Shown here: piece by piece, positions 16,507 through 23,058 of the stretch
How positions within the stretch are numbered: the stretch's first letter is position 1
Layout of the letters: each line of letters begins with the position of its first letter
Assembly: GCA_002729525.1 (NCBI GenBank)
Contig: PBYI01000008.1
Span: forward strand, 124,001-188,000
DNA length: 64,000 nucleotides
Origin: Nocardioides sp.
Lineage (GTDB): Bacteria > Actinomycetota > Actinomycetes > Propionibacteriales > Nocardioidaceae
Direction: 5' to 3'
Made by a program: the position numbers and the translations under genes
Notes under the pieces: model-generated
Told to the model about the DNA's origin: nothing
The model's database searches: none
What the model saw: the letters and a program-made list of their open reading frames with translations, nothing else

Positions 16507-17721
16507 GTGCTCTGGCAGCGGATCGAGGTCCGCGCCGGCCTGCTCTACCTCGGGCTGCGTGCCGTCTCGTGGGTGCTGCTCGCGCTGGCCGCCCGCGACC
16601 AGGAGCCGTTCGCCGGCGTGACCGCCCCCGGCACCCAGCCGGGCGAGGACGTCGACCTGCGCCTGTCGTGGGACGCGCAGTGGTACGACCGGATCGCGAC
16701 CGAGGGCTACCCGGGGGACCTCCCGGTCGACGAGGCCGGCGAGGTGCAGCAGAACCCCTGGGCGTTCTACCCGCTCTTCCCCGCGCTCTCCCGTGCCGTG
16801 CTGCTGCTCGGACACACGTCCTTCGACGTCGCCGGGCCGCTCGTCGCGCTGCTCGCCGGGCTCGGCGCCGCGGTCGTGATGGCCCGCCTGCTGCGCAACG
16901 CGCTCCCGGCGGGCGTCGGCCAGGGGCCGGTGCTCGGTGCGGTCGCGGTCTGGGCGGCGGCGCCCGCCTCCCCCGTGCTGCAGATGGCCTACTCCGAGTC
17001 GGTCGGCATGCTGCTGCTCGTCCTCGTGCTGTGGGCGCTGGTCCGCGAGCGGTGGGGGTGGGCGGGCGCCGCGGCGCTGGTGCTCGGGCTCGCCCGGCCG
17101 ATCGCGCTCCCGCTGGTGGTGGTCGTCGTGACCGCGGCGCTGGTCCGGGTACGCCGGGCCGGGGGCGTCGCCGCCGTACCGGTGCGGGAGCGGTGGGCCC
17201 TGCTGTGGACGCTCGCGGCCACGGGTGCCTCCGGGGCACTGTGGCCGGTGGTCGCGGCGGGCGGCGCCGGCCGGGTCGACGCCTACACCGCGACGATGGC
17301 GTCCTGGCGCGGGGACGACGCGATCGACCCGCTGACGCCGTGGGTCGACACGGTGACCTGGGCGGTGGAGTACCACCGGCCGGAGTTCGTGGTGCCGGCG
17401 CTCGGCATGGTGGTGCCGCTGCTGCTCTCGCTCGCGCTGCTGGTGCCGCGGGTGGCACCCGGGCTCGACGTGCGGCTGCGGGTGTGGGCGGCGGCGTACG
17501 CGCTCTACCTGCTGGCGGTCGTCGACGGGCACTCCTCGGTCGTCCGCTACCTGGTGCCGCTGTTCCCGCTGGCCGTCGTGCTGGTCGGGGCGCACCGCGA
17601 GGCGGTGTCGCGGTGGTGGCGCTGGCGGACCGCGGTGTGGATCGTGGCCGGCGTGGTCGCGCAGGCCGGGTGGATCTGGTGGCTCGTGGTCTTCGTGCCG
17701 CCGTCCGACTTCCCGCCGTGA
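16507..17721 (+). CDS. Multi-pass membrane mannosyltransferase-like protein (PIG-V/GT-C type)
   Basis: A 404-residue polytopic protein with about nine to ten hydrophobic helices. The first extracytoplasmic loop contains SWDAQWYDRIATEGYP and the next loop WAFYPLFPALSR, the loop signature of GPI-mannosyltransferase-2-like GT-C enzymes that use polyprenyl-phosphate sugars. The likely role is transfer of a mannose-type sugar to a lipid or protein at the outer face of the membrane; acceptor unknown. GTG 16507 is supported by the leaderless -10 just upstream. It is divergent from acuC. Confidence 0.78.
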   Translation: MLWQRIEVRAGLLYLGLRAVSWVLLALAARDQEPFAGVTAPGTQPGEDVDLRLSWDAQWYDRIATEGYPGDLPVDEAGEVQQNPWAFYPLFPALSRAVLLLGHTSFDVAGPLVALLAGLGAAVVMARLLRNALPAGVGQGPVLGAVAVWAAAPASPVLQMAYSESVGMLLLVLVLWALVRERWGWAGAAALVLGLARPIALPLVVVVVTAALVRVRRAGGVAAVPVRERWALLWTLAATGASGALWPVVAAGGAGRVDAYTATMASWRGDDAIDPLTPWVDTVTWAVEYHRPEFVVPALGMVVPLLLSLALLVPRVAPGLDVRLRVWAAAYALYLLAVVDGHSSVVRYLVPLFPLAVVLVGAHREAVSRWWRWRTAVWIVAGVVAQAGWIWWLVVFVPPSDFPP

Positions 17722-17766
17722 GCCGGGTCGGCAGGAAATCGTCGCGACGCTGTCGGCCGCCCGGCC

Positions 17767-17772
17767 TAGGCT
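17767..17772 (+). promoter_or_regulatory. -10 element TAGGCT of the DUF885 gene
   Basis: TAGGCT followed by seven bases and ATG 17780, leaderless geometry. Confidence 0.6.
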
Positions 17773-17779
17773 CGCCCGC

Positions 17780-19438
17780 ATGACGCACCCCGATCTCGAC
17801 CGGCTCGCCCAGGACTTCTGGGAGCACCACCTCGACGCGGAGCCCACCGAGGCGCACCTGCTCGGCGACTACCGGTACGCCGACCGCTGGGAGGACGCCT
17901 CCCGGGCGGCCGAGGACGCCCAGGTGGGCGCGCTGCGGGAGTTCGCCCGCCGGGCCGAGGCGATCGACGCCGACGGTCTCGACGCCGACGACGCCGTCAC
18001 CCGCGCGGTGCTGTCGACCACCGCCACCGCGAGCGCCGACTACGCCGAGGCGCGGCTGGCCGAGCTGGGCGCCGACCCGATCTTCGGCCACCAGGCCGGG
18101 GTGCCGATCGTTGTCGGCATGCTCGGGCTGCCGACCCCCGAGGTCGCCGACGCGCTGCTGCCCAAGCTGCGCGGCGTGGCTGCGTCGTACCGCGATCTCG
18201 CCGAGCGGCTGCGCGAGGGCGTCGCCGCCGGGCGGGTGCCCGCGGAGTTCGCCGTGCGCGGCGTCGTGGAGCAGGTCGACGCCCAGCTCGCCGCGCCGGT
18301 CGGCGACGCGCCGCTGATGCAGGCCGTGCCCGCCCCACCCGAGGGCGTCGACGCCGAGGCCTGGCGCGCCGCCGTGGCCGACGTCGTGGAGCGCGAGGTC
18401 AACCCGGCGATGGCGGTCTACCGCGACGTGCTGCGCGACGAGGTGCTGCCGCACGCGCGCCCCGACGAGCGCGCCGGCCTCGCCGCGCTGCCCGACGGCG
18501 AGGCGACGTACGCCGCGACCCTGCGCTACTTCACCACCACTGAGAAGACGGCCCAGGAGATCCACGAGATCGGGCTGGCCCAGGTCGAGAAGCTCGCCGA
18601 CGAGTACCGCGCCCTCGGCCCCGAGGTCGTCGGCACCGACGACCTCGCCTCCATCTTCTCCGCGATGCGCTCCGACCCGGCGCTCCACTTCACCGCCGGC
18701 GAGCAGCTCGTCGAGGCCTCCGAGGTCGCGATGCAGCGCGCCTGGGACGCGATGCCGGGCTGGTTCGAGGTGCTCCCGCAGGCGCGCTGCGCCGTGCAGT
18801 CGACGATGTCGGGCGCCAAGGCCTTCTACTTCCCGCCCGCCGCCGACGGCTCGCGCGGCGGCACCTTCTTCATCAACGTCGACGACCCGACCTCGTGGGG
18901 CACCTTCGAGCTCGAGGCGATGGCCTTCCACGAGGGCATCCCCGGCCACCACCTCCAGCTCGCGATCGCCGCCGAGCTCACCGGGGTGCCGGAGTTCCGC
19001 AAGCACCTGCACAACTCGGCGTACGCCGAGGGCTGGGGCCTCTACACCGAGCGGCTCGCCGACGAGATGGGCCTCTACTCCGGCCCCGTCGACCGGATGG
19101 GCATGTACGCCGCCGACTCGATGCGCGCCTGCCGGCTCGTCGTCGACACCGGGCTGCACGCGCTCGGCTGGAGCCGCGAGCAGGCCGTGCAGTACATGGT
19201 CGACAACTCCCCGCTGCACGAGGGCGTCGTGCGCCCCGAGGTCGACCGCTACATCTGCTCGCCCGGCCAGGCGACGTCGTACATGGTGGGCCGGCTGGAG
19301 ATCGAGCGGATCCGCCGCGAGGCCGAGGCGCGCCAGGGGGCGTCGTTCGACGTGAAGGCGTTCCACTCGGCGGTCCTCGACTCGGGCTCGCTGCCGCTGG
19401 GGGTGCTGGACGAGGTGGTGGCCGCGCGGCTCGCCTGA
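17780..19438 (+). CDS. DUF885 family metallopeptidase
   Basis: A 552-residue all-helical protein of the DUF885 family. The zinc motif is FHEGIPGHHLQLAI near residue 381, and a conserved downstream segment AYAEGWGLYTERLADEMG probably supplies the third ligand. Other conserved parts are QARCAVQSTMSGAKAFYFPP and HEGVVRPEVDRYICSPGQAT. No signal peptide, so it is a cytosolic peptidase of unknown substrate. Its stop lies only 16 bases before the start of the trp leader peptide, so the trpS promoter is embedded at its 3' end. Confidence 0.87.
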   Translation: MTHPDLDRLAQDFWEHHLDAEPTEAHLLGDYRYADRWEDASRAAEDAQVGALREFARRAEAIDADGLDADDAVTRAVLSTTATASADYAEARLAELGADPIFGHQAGVPIVVGMLGLPTPEVADALLPKLRGVAASYRDLAERLREGVAAGRVPAEFAVRGVVEQVDAQLAAPVGDAPLMQAVPAPPEGVDAEAWRAAVADVVEREVNPAMAVYRDVLRDEVLPHARPDERAGLAALPDGEATYAATLRYFTTTEKTAQEIHEIGLAQVEKLADEYRALGPEVVGTDDLASIFSAMRSDPALHFTAGEQLVEASEVAMQRAWDAMPGWFEVLPQARCAVQSTMSGAKAFYFPPAADGSRGGTFFINVDDPTSWGTFELEAMAFHEGIPGHHLQLAIAAELTGVPEFRKHLHNSAYAEGWGLYTERLADEMGLYSGPVDRMGMYAADSMRACRLVVDTGLHALGWSREQAVQYMVDNSPLHEGVVRPEVDRYICSPGQATSYMVGRLEIERIRREAEARQGASFDVKAFHSAVLDSGSLPLGVLDEVVAARLA

Positions 19439-19442
19439 CGGC

Positions 19443-19448
19443 TAGGGT
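19443..19448 (+). promoter_or_regulatory. -10 element TAGGGT of the trpS leader transcript
   Basis: TAGGGT, six bases, then GTG 19455. The leader peptide would be translated from the very first codon of the mRNA. AGGGTGG could alternatively act as a ribosome-binding site if transcription begins further upstream. Confidence 0.55.
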
Positions 19449-19454
19449 GGCCGC

Positions 19455-19502
19455 GTGCTGACGACGTCGACCTGCGCCCGACAGGGCTGGTGGCCCGCCT
19501 GA
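19455..19502 (+). CDS. trpS leader peptide with tandem Trp codons
   Basis: A 15-codon open frame, GTG to TGA, reads MLTTSTCARQGWWPA. The two adjacent tryptophan codons (19488-19493) lie in the 5' arm of a hairpin and just before the stop, the classical layout of a ribosome-mediated transcription attenuator: a ribosome stalled at Trp codons when charged tRNA-Trp is scarce changes the downstream RNA fold. It is followed by three GC-rich hairpins and then trpS. From memory, Streptomyces TrpRS1, encoded at the equivalent locus, is controlled this way. The peptide itself need have no function. Confidence 0.8.
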   Translation: MLTTSTCARQGWWPA

Positions 19503-19514
19503 GGGCGGACCACC
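19489..19514 (+). promoter_or_regulatory. Attenuator hairpin 1:2 containing the Trp codons
   Basis: GGTGGCCCGCC (19489-19499) pairs with GGCGGACCACC (19504-19514) with one C-A mismatch and a TGAG loop. A ribosome on the Trp codons or stop codon would open this hairpin. Confidence 0.65.
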
Positions 19515-19540
19515 CACCGACGCGACTCCACGCATCCACC

Positions 19541-19564
19541 ACGGCCGCCCACCCGGGCGGCCGT
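19541..19564 (+). terminator. Attenuator hairpin with 10-base perfect stem
   Basis: ACGGCCGCCC pairs with GGGCGGCCGT around ACCC. It is the strongest candidate for the terminator or anti-terminator arm of the trpS leader. GGGCGG also recurs in the right arm of hairpin 1:2, so alternative pairings are possible. Confidence 0.6.
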
Positions 19565-19575
19565 CGGCGTCTCAC

Positions 19576-19593
19576 GCCGGCCCCACGGCCGGC
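19576..19593 (+). promoter_or_regulatory. Third leader hairpin before trpS
   Basis: GCCGGCC pairs with GGCCGGC around CCAC, 30 bases before the trpS start. The following GGTGGGCCC can compete with upstream GC-rich arms and could sequester or free the GAAGGA ribosome-binding site region at 19611-19616. Confidence 0.5.
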
Positions 19594-19622
19594 ACGGGTG
19601 GGCCCTCATCGAAGGAACCACC

Positions 19623-20618
19623 ATGAGCGAGACCCAGCCCCACCCCCAGCAGCACCACCGCCCGCGTGCGCTGTCGCTGCTCACCCCGACCGGGCACCTG
19701 ACGCTCGGCAACTACCTGGGCGCCCTGCGTCCGATGGCGGCCGCGCAGCAGCACGCCGACTGCTTCTACGGCCTCGCCGACCTGCACGCGCTCACCACCA
19801 CGCACGACCCGGCGGTCCTGCGCGCGACCGTGCACGAGCAGGCGACGACGCTGCTGGCGGCCGGCCTCGACGCCAGCACGCTCTTCGTGCAGAGCCGGGT
19901 GCCGGCCCACCGGGGGCTCTCCTACCTGCTGGAGTGCGTCGCCACGACCGGTGAGCTCAACCGGATGATCCAGTTCAAGGAGAAGGGCCGCGGGGTCGCC
20001 TCGACGCGGGCGTCGCTGTTCACCTACCCGGTGCTGATGGCGGCCGACATCCTGCTCTACCGCCCGGCGACGGTGCCGGTCGGCGACGACCAGCGCCAGC
20101 ACGTCGAGCTGACCCGCGACCTGGCGCAGCGGTTCAACACCACCTACGGCGCGGTGTTCGCCGTGCCCGAGATCGTGACGCCGCCGGCCGGTGCGCGGGT
20201 GCGCGACCTGGCCGATCCGTCGACGAAGATGAGCAAGTCGGCCGTCTCCGACGCCGGGGTCGTCCGGATCCTCGACGACCCCGACACGGTCCGCCGCAAG
20301 ATCATGCGGGCGGTCACCGACTCCGACACCGGAGCCGACGCGGTGCGACCCGACGCCGATGCGAAGCCGGGCGTCACCAACCTGCTCGAGGTGCTGGAGG
20401 CCTGCGGCGGCACTGCTGACGGGCTCACGACGTACGGCGCGCTCAAGCGGGCTGTCGTCGACGCGGTGGTCGCCGAGCTGGAGCCGGTGCGCAAGCGGTA
20501 CGCCGACCTCGCGGCCGACCGCGCGCACGTCACCCAGGTGTACGCCGCGGGCGCGGAGCGGGCGCGGGCGGTGACCGAGCCGGTGCTGGCCGCGGCGACG
20601 GCCGCGCTCGGGCTGTGA
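19623..20618 (+). CDS. trpS: Tryptophanyl-tRNA synthetase (TrpRS1-like, attenuator controlled)
   Basis: Class I aminoacyl-tRNA synthetase that charges tRNA-Trp. The HIGH-equivalent is GHLTLGNYLGALRP (residues 24-37), with QFKEKGRG, VPVGDDQRQHVELTRDL and the KMSKS loop STKMSKSAVSD. Length 331 is complete. The residues before the HIGH motif are LLTPTG, where most bacterial enzymes have GIQPSG or GIQPTG, so the Gln that lines the pocket is Thr here. Together with the leader peptide and the neighbourhood, this suggests the inducible, possibly indolmycin-tolerant TrpRS1 class rather than the housekeeping enzyme. A GAAGGA site precedes ATG 19623. Confidence 0.93.
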   Translation: MSETQPHPQQHHRPRALSLLTPTGHLTLGNYLGALRPMAAAQQHADCFYGLADLHALTTTHDPAVLRATVHEQATTLLAAGLDASTLFVQSRVPAHRGLSYLLECVATTGELNRMIQFKEKGRGVASTRASLFTYPVLMAADILLYRPATVPVGDDQRQHVELTRDLAQRFNTTYGAVFAVPEIVTPPAGARVRDLADPSTKMSKSAVSDAGVVRILDDPDTVRRKIMRAVTDSDTGADAVRPDADAKPGVTNLLEVLEACGGTADGLTTYGALKRAVVDAVVAELEPVRKRYADLAADRAHVTQVYAAGAERARAVTEPVLAAATAALGL

Positions 20619-20630
20619 GGGAATCGGAAC

Positions 20631-20646
20631 CCCCGCTGGAGCGGGG
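20631..20646. terminator. Short hairpin between trpS and the convergent SRPBCC gene
   Basis: CCCCGC pairs with GCGGGG around TGGA, 12 bases after the trpS stop and before the end of the convergent gene. Confidence 0.55.
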
Positions 20647-20660
20647 ACTCCGGACCGACC

Positions 20661-21158
20661 TCACCCGCGGGCGTCGCGCTCGGCGTACTCCTTCAGCGTG
20701 CGCAGCTGCTTGCGCATCATCACCAGGTCGCCCCAGGCGAGGGCGTCGACCAGCGGCCGCGGCCAGCCCGCGACGAGCCGGCACACCAGGCGCGAGCCAC
20801 CCCCGGCCCGCGGCTCGGCGGCGTACGTCATGGCGACCGGGCCGAACAGCCGGCGTCCACGTCGGCCGGTGACGGCGGTCCAGTGGTGGCCGTCGTCGAA
20901 GGAGGTCAGCCGGAAGACCACCGCCATCACCTGGCCGACCTCGAGCCGGTCGGCGCCGGGGGTCAGGTGGGGCGGCGAGCGCCGGCCGAGGTTGTCGACG
21001 AGGTCGTAGGAGTACGGCGCGACGGCGACCTGGCACAGCCACCGCCACAGCAGGTCGGGCGGTGCGTCGACGTCGACCGCCCGCGTCATCGCCCGGCCCG
21101 GGACCTCGCGGTCGGCCGGGTAGGGGCGCGCGTGCTCGTCGGCGCTCGCGCCCCACAC
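20661..21158 (-). CDS. SRPBCC-type protein, start uncertain
   Basis: A START/Bet v1-like small hydrophobic-ligand-binding fold is suggested by VDVDAPPDLLWRWLCQVAVA at the N-terminus, APYSYDLVDNLGRRSP and LEVGQVMAVVFRL. Function unknown; relatives are annotated only as SRPBCC proteins. GTG 21158 is the first canonical start with family-like sequence, but family-like residues (GADSGLPWVWGAS) continue upstream to a CTG at 21203 that overlaps the stop of the DsbA-like gene as CTGA. The true start may be that CTG. Confidence 0.7.
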   Translation of the reverse strand: MWGASADEHARPYPADREVPGRAMTRAVDVDAPPDLLWRWLCQVAVAPYSYDLVDNLGRRSPPHLTPGADRLEVGQVMAVVFRLTSFDDGHHWTAVTGRRGRRLFGPVAMTYAAEPRAGGGSRLVCRLVAGWPRPLVDALAWGDLVMMRKQLRTLKEYAERDARG

Positions 21159-21199
21159 CCAGGGCAGGCCGCTGTCGGCGCCGGCGCGCGTGCTCAGGG

Positions 21200-21931
21200 T
21201 CAGCCCCGCTGGTCCTTGGTACGCCGGCTGCCGCCGTGCCAGTCCTCGGTCTTCCCGACCTCGTCCTCCGCGACGCCGAGGGCCCGCAGCTGCGGCAGCT
21301 CGCGCAGGCTGCGCTTGAGCTCGGCGAACCCGGGGAAGGTCGCGAGGCCGACGACGTGGTCCCACAGCGGCCCGGCCTGCTCGGGCGTGGGCATCCGGCT
21401 GATGACCGGGCCGAAGAAGCCCGCGCCCTCGGGCGGGCTGATGTGCAGGATCGGGGTGCCGACGTCGCGGCCGGCCAGGTCGAGCGCCTCGTCGGTCTCG
21501 GCCTGGATCTGGGCGTCGCGGCTGTCGTCGTCGAGGTGCTCGGCGAGCGCGACGGGCAGCCCGCACTGCTCGAGCGCCGCGGTCACCAGCGCCGCGGTGG
21601 CGCCCGGCGCACCCGGCGTCACCTGGCCCGGCTCGGAGTCGAAGATCCGGCCGCTGACGGCCGGGTAGAGCGCCGCCACCGCGTCCGGGCCGTGGTCGTC
21701 GCGCACGTGCGCGAACACCCGGAGCAGGTGCAGTCCGGCGCTGTGCCCCGCCTCGTACTCCGGCGGGAAGTGGGCGTCGTAGTCGACGTCGGCGTTGAGC
21801 AGGCGCAGCGAGATGAACCGCCACTCCACGTCGAGGTCGCGCTGCGACTGCACCAGCCGCACCCAGCGGCTGGTCATCCACGCGAAGGGACAGACCGGGT
21901 CGAACCAGAAGCGCACGTCGGGAGAGGCCAT
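21200..21931 (-). CDS. DsbA-family protein, mycothiol-dependent nitroreductase-like (Rv2466c type)
   Basis: A 243-residue thioredoxin-fold protein with a helical insertion. The N-terminus FWFDPVCPFAWMTSRWVRLV aligns with the Rv2466c family, but the active site is CPFA rather than CPWC, so only one redox Cys remains. ISPPEGAGFFGPVISRMPTP is the cis-Pro side region. No signal peptide, hence cytosolic. A single-Cys enzyme could use mycothiol as the resolving thiol; this is inference. Start ATG 21931, preceded by GAGGAG. Confidence 0.83.
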   Translation of the reverse strand: MASPDVRFWFDPVCPFAWMTSRWVRLVQSQRDLDVEWRFISLRLLNADVDYDAHFPPEYEAGHSAGLHLLRVFAHVRDDHGPDAVAALYPAVSGRIFDSEPGQVTPGAPGATAALVTAALEQCGLPVALAEHLDDDSRDAQIQAETDEALDLAGRDVGTPILHISPPEGAGFFGPVISRMPTPEQAGPLWDHVVGLATFPGFAELKRSLRELPQLRALGVAEDEVGKTEDWHGGSRRTKDQRG

Positions 21932-22001
21932 CTCCTCATCCTGACCTGCCGAGGCCGCGACGTCAGCCCCTGGGGACCGACCGCTCCCCGACGGCGACCG
22001 A

Positions 22002-22805
22002 CTACTCCCCGGCGGCGAGCTCGCGCGACCGGTCGCGCGCGGCCTGCATCGCGTCGAGGAACGCCGCGCGCACGCCGTGCTCCTCCAGCTTGCGCAAGGC
22101 TGACGCGGTGGTCCCGCCGGGCGAGGTGACCTGCTCGCGGAGCACCGTCGGGTGCTCGCCGGTCTCCTGGAGCATCCGGGCCGAACCGAGCACGGTCTGG
22201 ACCACCAGCTCGCTGGCCGTGCCGCGCGGCAGACCGAGGTGGACGCCGGCCTCGATCATCGACTCGACGACGAAGAAGAGGTACGCCGGCCCGGACCCGG
22301 AGATCGCGGTGACCGCGTCGAGCTGCCGCTCGGGCACCCGCACGACCTTGCCGACGCTGCGCAGGAGGTCCTCCGCCTCGCCGAGCTGGGCGTCGGTGCA
22401 GGCCGAGCCCGGCGCGACGCCGGCCATGCCCTCGTCGACCAGCGCCGGGGTGTTGGGCATGACCCGGACGACGGCGGTGCCCGCGGGCACGCGCTGCTCG
22501 ATGAAGCCGGTGGTGATGCCGGCGGCCAGCGACACTACGAGGGCGCCCGGTCGCAGCGACGGGGCGATCTCGTCGAGGACGGCACCCATGTCCTGCGGCT
22601 TCACGACGAGGGCGACGGTGTCGGCACGGGAGGCTGCCTCGGCGTTGGAGGCGACCTCCACGCCGTACCGGTCCTCGAGCTCGCGGGCCCGCTCGCCGCG
22701 CTTCTCGCCGACCAGCAGCTGGTCGACCCGACGACCGGCCCGCACCAGGCCCGAGAGCAGGGTCTCGCCCATCACGCCGACGCCGATGATCGCTGTGACG
22801 CTCAT
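22002..22805 (-). CDS. proC: Pyrroline-5-carboxylate reductase
   Basis: Last step of proline synthesis, reducing pyrroline-5-carboxylate with NAD(P)H. The Rossmann start is AIIGVGVMGETLLSGLVRAG, followed by VVRVMPNTPALVDEGM and the signature SGSGPAYLFFVVESMIEAGV and TSPGGTTASALRKLEE. 267 residues, complete. ATG 22805 lies 7 bases after a minus-strand TAGGGT, so the longer frame upstream is rejected. Divergent from the giant secreted-protein gene; the proline-degrading enzyme lies on its other side. Confidence 0.95.
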   Translation of the reverse strand: MSVTAIIGVGVMGETLLSGLVRAGRRVDQLLVGEKRGERARELEDRYGVEVASNAEAASRADTVALVVKPQDMGAVLDEIAPSLRPGALVVSLAAGITTGFIEQRVPAGTAVVRVMPNTPALVDEGMAGVAPGSACTDAQLGEAEDLLRSVGKVVRVPERQLDAVTAISGSGPAYLFFVVESMIEAGVHLGLPRGTASELVVQTVLGSARMLQETGEHPTVLREQVTSPGGTTASALRKLEEHGVRAAFLDAMQAARDRSRELAAGE

Positions 22806-22812
22806 GCGCCGG

Positions 22813-22818
22813 ACCCTA
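22813..22818 (-). promoter_or_regulatory. -10 element TAGGGT of proC
   Basis: TAGGGT on the minus strand, 7 bases before ATG 22805, leaderless geometry. Confidence 0.6.
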
Positions 22819-22897
22819 CTTCGTCGTACGCCGCCGGCCCGGGCCCCCGACGACGCGTGGGACGCCCGCGACCACCCGCTCGGCCCCGGACCCGAGT

Positions 22898-22936
22898 CCT
22901 GACTGGTCAGGACCGGTCTGGACCGATCCTGACCAG
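22898..22936. promoter_or_regulatory. Overlapping palindromes before the giant gene
   Basis: CCTGAC and GTCAGG (22898-22911) form one palindrome. 22903-22918 and 22921-22936 form a second, 16-base-armed palindrome with one mismatch and a two-base centre. The motif TGGTCAGGA or its complement appears in both arms. Short dense palindromes in a divergent promoter region suggest an operator for a dimeric regulator. Confidence 0.5.
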
Positions 22937-22941
22937 GAACA

Positions 22942-22955
22942 GGGACATCTGTCCC
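22942..22955. promoter_or_regulatory. Inverted repeat GGGACA / TGTCCC
   Basis: Six-base perfect arms with a two-base centre, 6 bases after the larger palindrome in the same divergent promoter region. Confidence 0.4.
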
Positions 22956-22990
22956 CGGTGTCGACAAGTCACCTGACGGCAGTTGCCCAC

Positions 22991-23006
22991 TGTGATCAGG
23001 TGCACA
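22991..23006. promoter_or_regulatory. CRP/FNR-like site
   Basis: TGTGA, six bases, GCACA matches nine of ten positions of the actinobacterial Crp consensus TGTGA-N6-TCACA. It lies 53 bases before ATG 23059. Confidence 0.4.
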
Positions 23007-23058
23007 ACGGGCGGTCCATGGGGTTGCCACGCACGCATGTGCTCTGGGGAGGGTGGCA

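Noticed and set aside
16410..19366. Long minus-strand frames opposite the membrane glycosyltransferase and DUF885 genes.
   Set aside because: Composition is Arg/Pro/Ala-rich without domains, and the plus-strand genes show membrane helices and a zinc motif.
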